Below are positions 53,885-63,518 of a DNA stretch of 64,000 nt, in pieces (the first letter of the stretch is position 1; each line of letters starts with the position of its first letter). The position numbers were made by a program, and so were the translations under genes. A model generated the notes under the pieces. The model saw only the letters and a list, made by a program, of their open reading frames with translations. It was not told where the DNA came from and did not search any database. The DNA comes from Chitinophaga deserti (lineage in GTDB: Bacteria > Bacteroidota > Bacteroidia > Chitinophagales > Chitinophagaceae), in NCBI RefSeq assembly GCF_003149455.1, contig NZ_QFFK01000010.1:184342-248341 (forward strand). Direction: 5' to 3'.

Positions 53885-55708
53885 ATGATCAAGAGATTAT
53901 TTTTTCCGCTGCTGGCTATTTGCTTCGCATCTTGTACGAAATACCTTGACAAGCAGCCCGATAACCTGCTGACCGAAGAGATGGTCTGGCAGACGAGGGC
54001 TGGGGCTGAAGGATATCTTCATAACGTATACAGTCATATTTACCTGACCGACGGGGGCGATTTCGCATCCATGGGAGCTTCCGATGAATCATCTGTTTCT
54101 ATTGGTACTACCGATGTACGGCAGATGGTTTCAGGGAACTGGAGCCCCGGGGCAGCCTACTTCAACTACTTGCCGGGCATGTATGCCGGTATCCGCAAAT
54201 CTTTTGTATTTGAACAGAATATTGGCAAGGTGCCTTCTGATAAACTGAGCGATGAGCTGAAGGCGCAATACAAAGCCGAAGCTATATTCCTCCGTGGATA
54301 TTATTATTTCTTCCTGCTCCGCCAGTTTGGTCCGTTTGTGAAAGTAACCGGCGTACTGAGCCAGAACGATGACTATAACAAATATCCCCGCGCATCTTTC
54401 GATGAATGTGCTGCTTACATCAATGAACTGATGGATGCAGCGGCGGCAGTGCTTCCCACAACATGGGAGTCTGCCAGCAACAATGGCCGGCCTACTAAAG
54501 GGGCCTGTCTTACCATCAAAGCGAAAGTAGCCCAGCTGGCTGCCAGCGAGCTTTGGAATGGTAATCCTGCATTCTCGGATTTCAAAAATCAGGATGGGAA
54601 GCAACTGGCGCCTGACAGCAATGATCCCCAACGCTGGCTTGCTGCAGCCAATGCTGCCAAAGCCGTGATCGATCTCAATATCTATAAACTATATACCAAT
54701 CTCGATAACGGTGGCACTGTCTTCAATCCCTACGAATCAGTGCGCGATGTGCATCTGACCAACTGGAACAGCGAGATCATCCTCGGTGTGGTAGGCTGGA
54801 ACCGCTGGGGCTTTACCAAATGTGCTTCCCCTGCGCCCGGTGGCTATTCCATGTATTGCGCCACACAGAACGTGGTAGATGCATTCGCCATGAAAAATGG
54901 CCGCCTTATCAGTGATCCGGCTTCCCAATATGTGGAGAATGGGTTTGCTGCCAATGATCAGCCTGAATCATGGGGTCATCACAAAGGTGAGTGGAACATG
55001 TATGCAGATCGTGAGCCCCGCTTCTATGCATTTATCAACTACAATGCCCGGCCGGTAGTAGCTGCCCGTACTACTGATGACCGTAACCTCTTCTCTTCTC
55101 CTCAGAACGTAGACGGAAAAGGGCGCTCAGAATTCTATTACTCCGGTAAATCCGGACAGCGCTGGGCAGGAAGTAATAACATTACCGGATACCTCGTACA
55201 GAAGCGTATCAGCTCCACCAGCAATATTTACTGGGATCAGGTGCCGCATCAGGCCCCATACATCCTCTTCCGATATGCAGAGATCCTGCTGGATTATGTG
55301 GAAGCGCTGAATGAAATCCAGCCTTCGAACACTGATATCGTAAAATATCTCAATCTGGTGCGTGAGCGCGCCGGGTTACCGGGTATCGAAACAGTGTATC
55401 CCGGAGCAGTAGGCGATAAGGTTGCCATGCGCAAGCACATTCTCCGGGAGCGTCAGGTAGAGCTCTGCTTCGAAGGCGACCGCTACTGGACGCTGAACCG
55501 CCGCCTTCTTGCCGGTAAGGCTGAGAATACCGCCATTTATGGAATGGATGTAAATGCTGACGATAGCAACCAGGGCTTCTCCTTCACGGGTTTCTACACC
55601 AGGAAGCTTTATCAGCAACGCTATTGGAGAGATAAAATGTATCTCTTCCCGATCAGCCAGTACGATATGGAGCGTGCCCGGGCGCTGGTGCAAAATCCCG
55701 GTTGGTAA
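53885..55708 (+). CDS. SusD/RagB-family nutrient-binding lipoprotein
   Basis: 607 aa; lipobox ASC (Cys 17), then KYLDKQPDNLLTEEMVW typical of SusD starts. Helical TPR-like regions include AEAIFLRGYYYFFLLRQFGP; RYAEILLDYVEALNE and ERQVELCFEGDRYWTLNRR are family hallmarks. It forms the surface lid on the SusC barrel. 18 bp separate it from susC. Confidence 0.95.
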   Translation: MIKRLFFPLLAICFASCTKYLDKQPDNLLTEEMVWQTRAGAEGYLHNVYSHIYLTDGGDFASMGASDESSVSIGTTDVRQMVSGNWSPGAAYFNYLPGMYAGIRKSFVFEQNIGKVPSDKLSDELKAQYKAEAIFLRGYYYFFLLRQFGPFVKVTGVLSQNDDYNKYPRASFDECAAYINELMDAAAAVLPTTWESASNNGRPTKGACLTIKAKVAQLAASELWNGNPAFSDFKNQDGKQLAPDSNDPQRWLAAANAAKAVIDLNIYKLYTNLDNGGTVFNPYESVRDVHLTNWNSEIILGVVGWNRWGFTKCASPAPGGYSMYCATQNVVDAFAMKNGRLISDPASQYVENGFAANDQPESWGHHKGEWNMYADREPRFYAFINYNARPVVAARTTDDRNLFSSPQNVDGKGRSEFYYSGKSGQRWAGSNNITGYLVQKRISSTSNIYWDQVPHQAPYILFRYAEILLDYVEALNEIQPSNTDIVKYLNLVRERAGLPGIETVYPGAVGDKVAMRKHILRERQVELCFEGDRYWTLNRRLLAGKAENTAIYGMDVNADDSNQGFSFTGFYTRKLYQQRYWRDKMYLFPISQYDMERARALVQNPGW

Positions 55709-55740
55709 TTCATTGATCAGACCATTCAACGCAAATACTT

Positions 55741-57030
55741 ATGTTGAAAGCATTCACACGATATATACTGGCCGCCACCTTGTTCATGACGGCCTGTAAG
55801 AAAGACGAAGCGGCCCACGAACCCGGCGTGCCCATGTCTCTGTCCGGTTTCATTCCAGCCACCGGTGGTCACGGTACTTCCATCCTCATCAATGGTTCCA
55901 ACTTCAGTAACGATACATCAGAAGTGGAAGTAACCATCAATGGGAAGAAGCTGGCCATCGTTGGCAGTAACATGAACCAGATCATGGCAGTAGTACCTAA
56001 AAGATGCGGTTCCGGGAAAGTGATTGTTAAGATCGCAGGAAAGGAAGTACTCAGTGAAGGAACCTTCAATTACATCTTCTCCCGTACCGTTACCACCTTT
56101 GCGGGTAACGGAACTGCCGGTTATGCCAATGGTAAAGGGGAAGATGCCATGTTCAACTTCAACGGTACAGACTGGCACCGTGGTGGCGGCATTGCCATCG
56201 ATAAAGCTGGCAATGTATACGTAACTGATGTAGGTAATTATTGCATTCGCAAAATCGATCCTTCAGGCATGGTAACCACCTTCGCCGGTACCAACGTTCA
56301 GGGAGATGCAGACGGCACCGGCCAGCAGGCGCGCTTTAGCCTCCTGTACGGCCTGGCAATCGATAAAGACGATAATATCTATACAGCAGACCCCGGCTCC
56401 TGGAAAATCAAGAAAGTAACCCCGCAGGGCGTGGTAACCACCTGGCACACCGCCAGCTCAGACCCCTGGCATGTAGGCGTCAATAAACTGACCAACGAAG
56501 TATTCTTTAGCTGTACCGGCTCCGGCGGCGTATACCGCATCCCGGCACAGGGCACACAGGAAACGGTAGCTACCGGGATTTCCTATCCTGCAGGGCTCGG
56601 GTTCGACAGCAAAGGCAACCTGTTTGTGGTAAGCAGCGGCAATCAGGTGGTATATAAATTTGAGAAAAATACCTGGGCTAAAAGCATCTTTGCAGGTACC
56701 GAAAATGTGGCCGGTTATGCCAATGGCCCCGCCACTACCGCAAAATTCTCCAACGCATGGGGGCTCGCGGTGGATGGTGAAGACAACCTGCTGGTAGCCG
56801 GAAACGGTACCTGGAACGGTGTAGATAATGCTGACCAGAGTATCCGATTCATCGACGGTAAAACAGGGGCCGTGAGCACTTACGCCGGCAGCAGCACATA
56901 TGGATATATGAACGCGCTGAACGAAAGCGCCTCCTTCCGCGGCCCGCTCGCCGTAGCCACGGATGATAAGGGGATATCTTACGTAATCGATAAGAACAAC
57001 AATCGTATCAGGAAAATCGTATCTGAATAA
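55741..57030 (+). CDS. IPT/TIG plus NHL-repeat lipoprotein
   Basis: 429 aa; lipobox MTAC (Cys 19) followed by KKDE. Residues ~30-115 form an IPT/TIG domain (SGFIPATGGHGTSILINGSNF). Residues ~120-429 hold five or so NHL beta-propeller blades (GIAIDKAGNVYVTDVGNYCIRKID, GLAIDKDDNIYTADPG, GLAVDGEDNLLVAGNG). In SusCD loci such proteins take the place of SusE/F as surface glycan-binding or processing factors. No catalytic residues were identified. Confidence 0.88.
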   Translation: MLKAFTRYILAATLFMTACKKDEAAHEPGVPMSLSGFIPATGGHGTSILINGSNFSNDTSEVEVTINGKKLAIVGSNMNQIMAVVPKRCGSGKVIVKIAGKEVLSEGTFNYIFSRTVTTFAGNGTAGYANGKGEDAMFNFNGTDWHRGGGIAIDKAGNVYVTDVGNYCIRKIDPSGMVTTFAGTNVQGDADGTGQQARFSLLYGLAIDKDDNIYTADPGSWKIKKVTPQGVVTTWHTASSDPWHVGVNKLTNEVFFSCTGSGGVYRIPAQGTQETVATGISYPAGLGFDSKGNLFVVSSGNQVVYKFEKNTWAKSIFAGTENVAGYANGPATTAKFSNAWGLAVDGEDNLLVAGNGTWNGVDNADQSIRFIDGKTGAVSTYAGSSTYGYMNALNESASFRGPLAVATDDKGISYVIDKNNNRIRKIVSE

Positions 57031-57037
57031 ATAAAGT

Positions 57038-58573
57038 ATGAAAGGAATGATCGTAAACGGAATAATGCTTGTATCTCTGCTTACTGCCGCAGCATGCGGT
57101 AAAAGCGGAGGGGGAGGAAATGAAGGGCCTAAAACTGATGCGCCACGCACACTGTATGTTTCTGTAACCGGAAACGATAACGCCACCGGTACAATACAAT
57201 CGCCATACGCCCGTATCAATGACGCGCTGGCGAAAGCAGTACCGGGCGATACCGTGATGGTTAGAGGAGGGAAGTACTACCAGAAAGTAAAGTTCCCCAG
57301 AAGCGGCCGCGAAGGAAAACTGATTACCCTCAAAGCCTATCCGGGTGAAACACCGGTGATAGACGGAACGGGGCAAACGGTTTCCGGAAAGGATGCCCTC
57401 GTTTTTATCCGCAACGCCAGCTACGTAGTGCTGGAAGGCTTTGATATCTGTAACTTTATCAGCAGCGCACCCTGGGTGAGCCCAAATGGTGTTGTGGCTG
57501 ATGAAGGTTCCAGCAACATCATCATCCGCCGGAATAAAATTTACAATATCGAGCATAATGCTGCTCCTGCCGACGGGCGCAGCGGGCATGGTATTGAAAT
57601 CATCGGTAATACCAATATTCCGATGAAAAATGTGCTGGTGGAAGAAAACGAGATCCACGACTGTAACACCGGGTATAGCGAAAACCTTACCATCAACGGC
57701 TATGTAGATGGTTTTGTGATCCGTAAAAACAAAGTGTACAATGCGGAAAACATTGGCATAGATGCGGCCGGCGGATACGCAGGTAACCCTGTTGCTGAAT
57801 ACAATTATGCCCGCAACGGCGTTATCACCGAAAACGAATTGTGGAACATCAATATGACCACAGGGCCAATTGGTGGCCAGCATGGACATGGTGCTATCGC
57901 CATATATGTAGATGGCGCGCGTAACATTACCGTAGAGCGCAACCGGGTGGATGATTGCGACCGTGGAATTGGCGTTGTCAGTGAAACGGATGCATTCCCT
58001 ACCAGCGATTGCATCGTCAGGAATAATATCGTTACAAACTCATACCGCGTAGGGATTTACCTGGGAGGATACCTGAACTACACCGGTGGCGGTTCCCGCA
58101 GATGCTATGTTGTGAACAACACACTAATGGGGAACAACCGCAAGAGGGGAGCCTACGGTGAAATCGAAGGCGAACTCCGGATGACAGAGCATTGCTTCGA
58201 CAATGTGATCCGTAACAACCTGGTGATTGCCGGTGCAGATGATCTTTTCTTTCACAAGTACACCAACACCGGCAGCGGCAATGTAATTGATAATAACCTC
58301 TATTTCGCCCCCGCTAACCCGGCCGGATGGATCTGGAATACGGTTGACGGGCCTGCCATCACCGATTTTACGGCATGGAAAACTACATCCGGTATAGATG
58401 CGGCGAGTATTCACGGACAAAATCCGTTACAGGGAACGGATTTCCGTATTCCTGCCAATTCCCCCGCTAAGAACCAGGGATTTGTGTTGCTGGATAATAA
58501 AGGTGGTACGGTAGATTTTTATGGTCAGCCGCGTGTAGTGAACGGGAAAGTGAGCATCGGCGCGGTACAATAA
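57038..58573 (+). CDS. Right-handed parallel beta-helix lipoprotein, possible polysaccharide lyase
   Basis: 511 aa; lipobox AAAC (Cys 20). The mature start LYVSVTGNDNATGTIQSPYARINDAL and GDTVMVRGGKYYQKV match DUF1565/PL9-like beta-helix proteins, followed by many short Asn/Val/Ile-rich coils (VIRKNKVYN, ITVERNRVDDCDRGIGVV). It is last in the SusCD operon, 7 bp after the NHL gene, so it is the best candidate for the locus' glycan-degrading enzyme. The catalytic pair cannot be fixed by eye. Confidence 0.8.
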   Translation: MKGMIVNGIMLVSLLTAAACGKSGGGGNEGPKTDAPRTLYVSVTGNDNATGTIQSPYARINDALAKAVPGDTVMVRGGKYYQKVKFPRSGREGKLITLKAYPGETPVIDGTGQTVSGKDALVFIRNASYVVLEGFDICNFISSAPWVSPNGVVADEGSSNIIIRRNKIYNIEHNAAPADGRSGHGIEIIGNTNIPMKNVLVEENEIHDCNTGYSENLTINGYVDGFVIRKNKVYNAENIGIDAAGGYAGNPVAEYNYARNGVITENELWNINMTTGPIGGQHGHGAIAIYVDGARNITVERNRVDDCDRGIGVVSETDAFPTSDCIVRNNIVTNSYRVGIYLGGYLNYTGGGSRRCYVVNNTLMGNNRKRGAYGEIEGELRMTEHCFDNVIRNNLVIAGADDLFFHKYTNTGSGNVIDNNLYFAPANPAGWIWNTVDGPAITDFTAWKTTSGIDAASIHGQNPLQGTDFRIPANSPAKNQGFVLLDNKGGTVDFYGQPRVVNGKVSIGAVQ

Positions 58574-58575
58574 TT

Positions 58576-58839
58576 TTAAAGAAGGAAAGGGAGAACGGCA
58601 CCTATGCCGATGAACCCGCCCAATATACTGGCAAAGGCGTCCATTACATCGTAATGCCCTTTGCCAGTTACTTTTGAGAACAACTCAAAGCCGTAACTGA
58701 TACCCACAACAGGCGCCATCGCCAGCAGCGCTGCTTTCATGGGAGCATCGGGTAGTATATAGGCGCAAAAGCCCATCAGTACTGCCCCCATGGGGATGCC
58801 AACAAAAAAGTGTTTCCATTTATCCGGAGCAATCTTCAT
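58576..58839 (-). CDS. Small membrane protein, 87 aa
   Basis: Start MKIAPDKWKHFFVGIPMGAVL with two to three hydrophobic helices and a GHYDVMDAFASILGGFIG segment, resembling the YfiM/VanZ-like small membrane proteins of Bacteroidota. Function unknown. Upstream in-frame codons to 58890 do not fit the family start. It converges on the beta-helix gene 3 bp away. Confidence 0.65.
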   Translation of the reverse strand: MKIAPDKWKHFFVGIPMGAVLMGFCAYILPDAPMKAALLAMAPVVGISYGFELFSKVTGKGHYDVMDAFASILGGFIGIGAVLPFLL

Positions 58840-58937
58840 AGGGTTGTATTTCTTACGGCTGCAAACTACATAAATTCGGCGGGCTTGCAACTTTCACCTG
58901 CGGGCCGTAATTTGACAGGGCATTTTAAAAATTCCAT

Positions 58938-59699
58938 ATGAAACATTTCCTGTTGGCAGCAGCGCTCCTCTGCACCATGCTGGCCCGCGCCGCCTCGCCC
59001 GAAATTTATGAGATCCGCATCTATCACTTTAAAACAATGGCTCAGCTGCAGCGGGTAGATGATTATCTGCGCACTGCAGGGCTTCCCGCACTCCACCGCA
59101 GCGGTATCGCATCGGTAGGGGTATTTAAGCCCATTCAGCAAGACACGGCCGACCTGCGCATCTACGTCTTCATCCCCCACAAATCCTTCGAGCATTTCAG
59201 CAAACAGGCTTCCCTGCCGGACAGGGATGCCCAGCTGGCCGCTGCCGGAAAGGATTATATAGACGCACCGCACGACCAGGTGCCCTATGCCCGGATGGAA
59301 ACCATCCTGCTGAAAGCTTTCTCCGGTATGCCGGTTATGCAGCTACCCGCGCTCACCGGACCTAAAAGCCAGCGGGTGTATGAACTACGCAGTTATGAAA
59401 GTCCGACCGAAAAATATGGCCGCAACAAAGTGAAGATGTTTAATGCCGGTGATGAGATCGGAATTTTCCGCAAGCTGAACTTCAATGCCGTGTTCTATGG
59501 GGAAGTGCTGGCAGGTTCGCGGATGCCCAACCTGATGTACATGACCACTTTCCAGAACCAGGAAGATCGTGACGCCCACTGGAAAGCTTTCTCCGCCGAC
59601 CCTGACTGGAAGAAGCTGTCTGCCGTAGAGGAATACAAGAACAATGTTTCCCGCAACGAGAAGATTTTCCTGCGTCCAACGGAATATTCTGATATTTGA
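58938..59699 (+). CDS. NIPSNAP-family protein with signal peptide
   Basis: 253 aa, exported (MKHFLLAAALLCTMLARAA). Two NIPSNAP-like ferredoxin-fold halves: EIYEIRIYHFKTMAQLQRVDD near the N-terminus and RVYELRSYESPTEKYGRNKV from about residue 150. The family fold is a dimeric alpha/beta barrel of unknown biochemical role. A terminator follows; not linked to neighbours. Confidence 0.85.
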   Translation: MKHFLLAAALLCTMLARAASPEIYEIRIYHFKTMAQLQRVDDYLRTAGLPALHRSGIASVGVFKPIQQDTADLRIYVFIPHKSFEHFSKQASLPDRDAQLAAAGKDYIDAPHDQVPYARMETILLKAFSGMPVMQLPALTGPKSQRVYELRSYESPTEKYGRNKVKMFNAGDEIGIFRKLNFNAVFYGEVLAGSRMPNLMYMTTFQNQEDRDAHWKAFSADPDWKKLSAVEEYKNNVSRNEKIFLRPTEYSDI

Positions 59700-59718
59700 T
59701 ACGCCGAAACTATTGAGA

Positions 59719-59746
59719 AGGGCTCTGCTTTGGCGGGGCCTTTTTT
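59719..59746 (+). terminator. Terminator of the NIPSNAP gene
   Basis: GGCTCTGC (59721-59728) pairs with GCGGGGCC (59733-59740) using two G-U pairs, TTTG loop, then six T. Confidence 0.75.
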
Positions 59747-59823
59747 ATAAACGCCTGAAAAATAAAAGGGCGGCATAACGGCGCGTTGCCGGCAGACTGT
59801 CACATACAAAGATATTCCGACAG

Positions 59824-60987
59824 ATGTTAAGTTCTACTTACACGTACAATAAGCACCTCTTATTCTGGGCCTGCTGTGCAGGGCTGCTCCTTTTTGGCGT
59901 GGCATTAGTTACACTGGGCACATTAGCACTCGATCTCCGGCTGGCATTTGGGCTCGACGGGTTATCTGCAGGTTCCCTGTATTCTGTGATGCCCCTGGGC
60001 ATACTGGCAGGTTCCCTGCTGTTTGGCCCGGTAAGCGACCGCTACGGCTATAAAATACTGCTTACACTGTCCTCCCTGGGGCTGTTTGCAGGGTTTAGAG
60101 GTATAGCCGGGGCAGAAACCTTATGGGGGTTGAAAGCAGGCGTTTTTTGCTTCGGATTGGCAGGCGGGGTGATGAACGGGGCAACCAATGCCGTGGTGGC
60201 CGATATATCTGCCCGGGGAAAAGGAGCGTCCCTGAGCCTGCTGGGTGTAGCCTTCGGGATTGGCGCATTGGCGATGCCCCAGGTAATGGGGGAGTTGAAG
60301 AAGTTCTATCACTGGCGGGATATATTATCAGGCGTAGGCGCCTTAACGCTGGGGCTCGCAGCCATGTTTGCACTGTTGCGATTTCCGCCGCCCAAGCAAA
60401 CAACGGGTTTCCCCCTCTTACAAAGCCGCAGGCTGCTCACTGATCTTACCCTGCTGTTAATCGGCGGATTCCTCTTTTTCCAGAGCAGCTTCGAGTCTAT
60501 TATTAACAACTGGACCACGGCCTACCTCACAACGGGCCATGCGCTGGATGAGCGGGAGGCATTGTACGGCCTCTCTCTCCATGTGGCAGGACTTACCGTG
60601 ATGCGTTTGCTGGCAGGCAGTGTATTTCGCAATGTTCCGCCGAAGCAGATGCTGGCAGTAAGCTTATTGCTGATCCCTGCAGGACTGTTACTCCTGAAAA
60701 CAGGAGGCGGCTTCTTGCCTGCGGCATCCGGACTGGTATTACTGGGGGCGGGGCTGGCAGGAGGTTTCCCAATCATGCTGGGTTATGTGGGAGAGCGGTA
60801 TACAGGAATGTCGGGCACGGCGTTTAGTATAGTGCTGGCCATTGCGTTAATAGGTAATATGTTGGTGAATGTGCTGATGGGCTGGCTGGTACAGGAAATG
60901 GGCGTTCAGATCCTCACTACGGCGGCGCTGGTGGAGTGGGGGGCGATGCTGATACTGGGGGGCGCAATTGTGAAGCGTTTGGAATAG
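59824..60987 (+). CDS. Major facilitator superfamily transporter
   Basis: 387 aa with about 12 hydrophobic helices. The loop motif GPVSDRYGYK between helices 2 and 3 is the MFS signature (G-x3-D-R-x-G). The overall pattern resembles sugar/FucP-like permeases, but the substrate is not readable. No partner genes; followed by the tRNA region. Confidence 0.88.
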   Translation: MLSSTYTYNKHLLFWACCAGLLLFGVALVTLGTLALDLRLAFGLDGLSAGSLYSVMPLGILAGSLLFGPVSDRYGYKILLTLSSLGLFAGFRGIAGAETLWGLKAGVFCFGLAGGVMNGATNAVVADISARGKGASLSLLGVAFGIGALAMPQVMGELKKFYHWRDILSGVGALTLGLAAMFALLRFPPPKQTTGFPLLQSRRLLTDLTLLLIGGFLFFQSSFESIINNWTTAYLTTGHALDEREALYGLSLHVAGLTVMRLLAGSVFRNVPPKQMLAVSLLLIPAGLLLLKTGGGFLPAASGLVLLGAGLAGGFPIMLGYVGERYTGMSGTAFSIVLAIALIGNMLVNVLMGWLVQEMGVQILTTAALVEWGAMLILGGAIVKRLE

Positions 60988-61067
60988 CGCTAATCTTTAC
61001 TGGGATTGGGTTAGAGAAGAAGGCTGTATCCTGAAGCATACAATCTGAAAACTTTTTGCATGATTTT

Positions 61068-61098
61068 TTTGACTTTTAATAGATAGCCGTTATCTTTG
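61068..61098 (+). promoter_or_regulatory. Promoter of tRNA-Met
   Basis: TTTG (61068-61071), exactly 19 bp, TATCTTTG (61091-61098): a full match to the Bacteroidota consensus, 42 bp before the tRNA. Confidence 0.85.
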
Positions 61099-61140
61099 CA
61101 CTCCGATTTTGAATAACCGGAAACGGTACAGGATCGAATT

Positions 61141-61214
61141 GGCGAGGTAGCTCAGGTGGTTAGAGCGTTGGATTCATAACCCAAAGGTCTCGGGTTCAAC
61201 TCCCGATCTCGCTA
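61141..61214 (+). tRNA. tRNA-Met (anticodon CAT)
   Basis: A complete cloverleaf: acceptor 61141-61147 with 61207-61213, D stem GCTC/GAGC, anticodon CAT at 61175-61177 in loop TTCATAA, T arm TCGGG-TTCAACT-CCCGA, discriminator A; CCA is not encoded. The acceptor starts with G1-U72 and the anticodon stem has an A-C mismatch at its base next to the loop. Likely elongator Met; a CAT-decoding tRNA-Ile (lysidine) is an alternative. Confidence 0.88.
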
Positions 61215-61218
61215 CACT

Positions 61219-61255
61219 AAAGGTTTTCAGATATATCTGAAAACCTTTTTTTATG
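61219..61255 (+). terminator. Terminator of tRNA-Met
   Basis: A perfect 30-bp palindrome (61219-61248) followed by TTTTTTT. It starts 4 bases after the tRNA. Confidence 0.88.
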
Positions 61256-61432
61256 ACGTTTTGTCTTATTCTATGTTAGCTGAGCATTGAGTGAAGAACA
61301 AAATTATCCCCTCGTTATAATATCGACTATGCTTATTGATCTAAGATCAACCAATCCGGCTAACCTAAAGATTTATTATTCTTGCTAAATAAATTGGCAA
61401 AATCTTTAATTTCGCAGTAAGACCTGTCAGAA

Positions 61433-62581
61433 ATGAAAAAAAACAAAACAGTGGCGGAATTTTTCGCCGGAATAGGACTTATGCGTGCGGGACTTGAGCG
61501 GGCTGGTTGGACGACTATATTAGCTAATGATATTGATCCTGTAAAGAGACGGCTTTATTTAAACCATTTCAAGGGGGCCTCAGATCATTTTGTTTTGGAA
61601 GACATTCATAAACTTAGTCCTGATAGTATTCCGAACGTTGATCTTGCGACAGCGTCATTCCCTTGTACAGATTTATCATTAGCAGGCCGTAGAGCTGGTT
61701 TGCAAGGGAAGCACTCTTCTGCCTTTTGGGGATTTGTCGATATTTTGAATGGTATGGGTAATCGTAAGCCTCCATTAATTTTGCTCGAAAATGTCGCTGG
61801 TTTTCTGACATCAAATAAAGGGGAGGATTTTTATAGTGCTCTTTCTGCTTTAAACAAACTTGGATATGCGGTTGACGCGTTTATCGTGGATGCTGTTCAT
61901 TTTGTTCCACAGAGTAGAGTTAGGCTTTTTATCGTTGGACGACTTACAAACAATCCTAAATTAGAAATTAGTCAACCGCTACTGGAGACAGATATACGAC
62001 CAGCTAAACTTGTCAAATTTATTAAGGAGCATCCTGAAATTCATTGGTGTATAAATTCGGATCTGCCTGAACTTCCTGCAATAAATAATAATCTTAAAGG
62101 AATTATAGAGAATGTTTCAAAATCTTCATCAATTTGGTGGGATTCAGATAGAGTATCGTACCTTTTAAATCAAACATTTGAACGTCATTATCTGAAAATA
62201 TCAGAACTTAAAGATGCCAAAACTTATTCTTACCTCACAGCCTTTAGACGTGTACGTAATGGTAAGTCAATGGCAGAAATTCGGTTTGATGGTATAGCAG
62301 GGTGTCTACGAACGCCTAAAGGAGGAAGTGCCCGTCAAATACTATTGGAAGTTGGTCGAGGGGAGGTAAACATTCGATTACTTACACCGAGGGAGTGCGC
62401 AAAACTGATGGGTGTTGATGATTTTACTCTTTCTGGAACAGCTAATGAAGCGTTGTTTGGCTTTGGAGATGCAGTTTGTGTTCCTGTTGTAACATGGATT
62501 ACTGAACATTATCTAAATCCTGAGATTAAGAATTTCAAAAAGGAAACAAAAATAAACAACCTGTATGCAGCAACCGCATAA
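61433..62581 (+). CDS. DNA (cytosine-5-)methyltransferase
   Basis: 382 aa, type II modification enzyme. Motif I EFFAGIGLMRAGLERAGW, motif IV FPCTDLSLAGRRAG with the catalytic Cys, motif VI LLENVAGFLTS, motif VIII VPQSRVRLFIVG, and motifs IX-X RLLTPRECAKLMGV/FGDAVCVPVV. Linked by overlap to a DUF4928-type nuclease and Vsr. The island is visibly AT-rich and uses different codons from the rest of the window. Recognition site unknown. The 218 bp upstream of its start (from 61215) hold only the tRNA terminator. Confidence 0.93.
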   Translation: MKKNKTVAEFFAGIGLMRAGLERAGWTTILANDIDPVKRRLYLNHFKGASDHFVLEDIHKLSPDSIPNVDLATASFPCTDLSLAGRRAGLQGKHSSAFWGFVDILNGMGNRKPPLILLENVAGFLTSNKGEDFYSALSALNKLGYAVDAFIVDAVHFVPQSRVRLFIVGRLTNNPKLEISQPLLETDIRPAKLVKFIKEHPEIHWCINSDLPELPAINNNLKGIIENVSKSSSIWWDSDRVSYLLNQTFERHYLKISELKDAKTYSYLTAFRRVRNGKSMAEIRFDGIAGCLRTPKGGSARQILLEVGRGEVNIRLLTPRECAKLMGVDDFTLSGTANEALFGFGDAVCVPVVTWITEHYLNPEIKNFKKETKINNLYAATA

Positions 62582-63518
62582 CCTTTTTATAGAATGGTAT
62601 AATTCACTTAAAGTAGTTAAAGCAAACAAAGGACCTGCAAATGGTAGCATAGCAACAGCACTAGTAGTACTTACAAGATTGGAGGATGATTTTAATTTGG
62701 ATTTTGCCGCTCATATAGCTGAAGGTGGAATGCAAATAAAAGGGGCAAGTGGCGCAGCGGTGGCTACAATCTTAAAGGCATATGGAGAAGAGCGTCCTTT
62801 TGCCAAAGAAGGAGGAAGAACAAATAGAGGAGGTCCTTCTGAGATTAAATCTTTACTCGAGACTGAAAAGAAAATACAGGAATTAGAATTGTATACTTCT
62901 ATCCAGTGGCAGGAGCAACTTCACGCTCAAAAAAAATATCTAGTAGAGCGAGTAAAGGATTTTCATAACAGGCAGAAATTGAAATTTACTTTTAACCCTG
63001 CTCTTTCAACATGGTATGTCATTTCCAGCTTATTACAAGAGGCTACAAATGAAGGAAAGGCTGGTTATGTAGCCCAGCATTTAGTGGGTGCAAAACTGCA
63101 ACTTCGTTTTCCAAATATTAAAGTCTCTAATGAAAGTGGTAGTACTGCAGATATGCAGACACAACGTCCAGGAGATTTTCTTATTGGACAAACACCAATA
63201 CATGTAACAGTTGCTCCAATGCCTCCTGTTTTTGATAAATGTAAGCATAATATTTTGCAAGGTTTAAATCCTCTTCTGCTAGTGCCTGATAGTAAACTGT
63301 TAGGTGCTAGGCAAATTGCTGAGCAAATATGTGAACATCAGATTAGTGTAGAAAGTATTGAAAGTTTTGTGTCGCAGAATATAAATGAAATAAGTAATTT
63401 TAGCAAAGATCTTCTTGTTGTTAATTTAAGAGAACTCATAACAATATATAATCAAAGAGTAGACGCAGTTGAGACTGATAAATCGCTGATGATTGAATTA
63501 CCCTCAAATCTAACATGA
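62565..63518 (+). CDS. DUF4928-type protein, probable type II restriction endonuclease
   Basis: 317 aa, overlapping the methyltransferase end by 17 bp. The C-terminal half has RPGDFLIGQTPIHVTVAP, a pattern (Asp, then His-Val-Thr) I associate with the DUF4928 family, found beside C5 methyltransferases; it may be a variant nuclease core without the usual Glu-x-Lys. The N-terminal ~150 residues look like a helical DNA-recognition part. Function as the restriction partner is inferred from context. Confidence 0.7.
   Translation: MQQPHNLFIEWYNSLKVVKANKGPANGSIATALVVLTRLEDDFNLDFAAHIAEGGMQIKGASGAAVATILKAYGEERPFAKEGGRTNRGGPSEIKSLLETEKKIQELELYTSIQWQEQLHAQKKYLVERVKDFHNRQKLKFTFNPALSTWYVISSLLQEATNEGKAGYVAQHLVGAKLQLRFPNIKVSNESGSTADMQTQRPGDFLIGQTPIHVTVAPMPPVFDKCKHNILQGLNPLLLVPDSKLLGARQIAEQICEHQISVESIESFVSQNINEISNFSKDLLVVNLRELITIYNQRVDAVETDKSLMIELPSNLT

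Noticed and set aside
61141..61256. A tRNA-embedded attachment site with a second copy in the window
   Set aside because: No repeat of the tRNA 3' end was found before base 64000 and no integrase gene is present; a right border could lie beyond the window.
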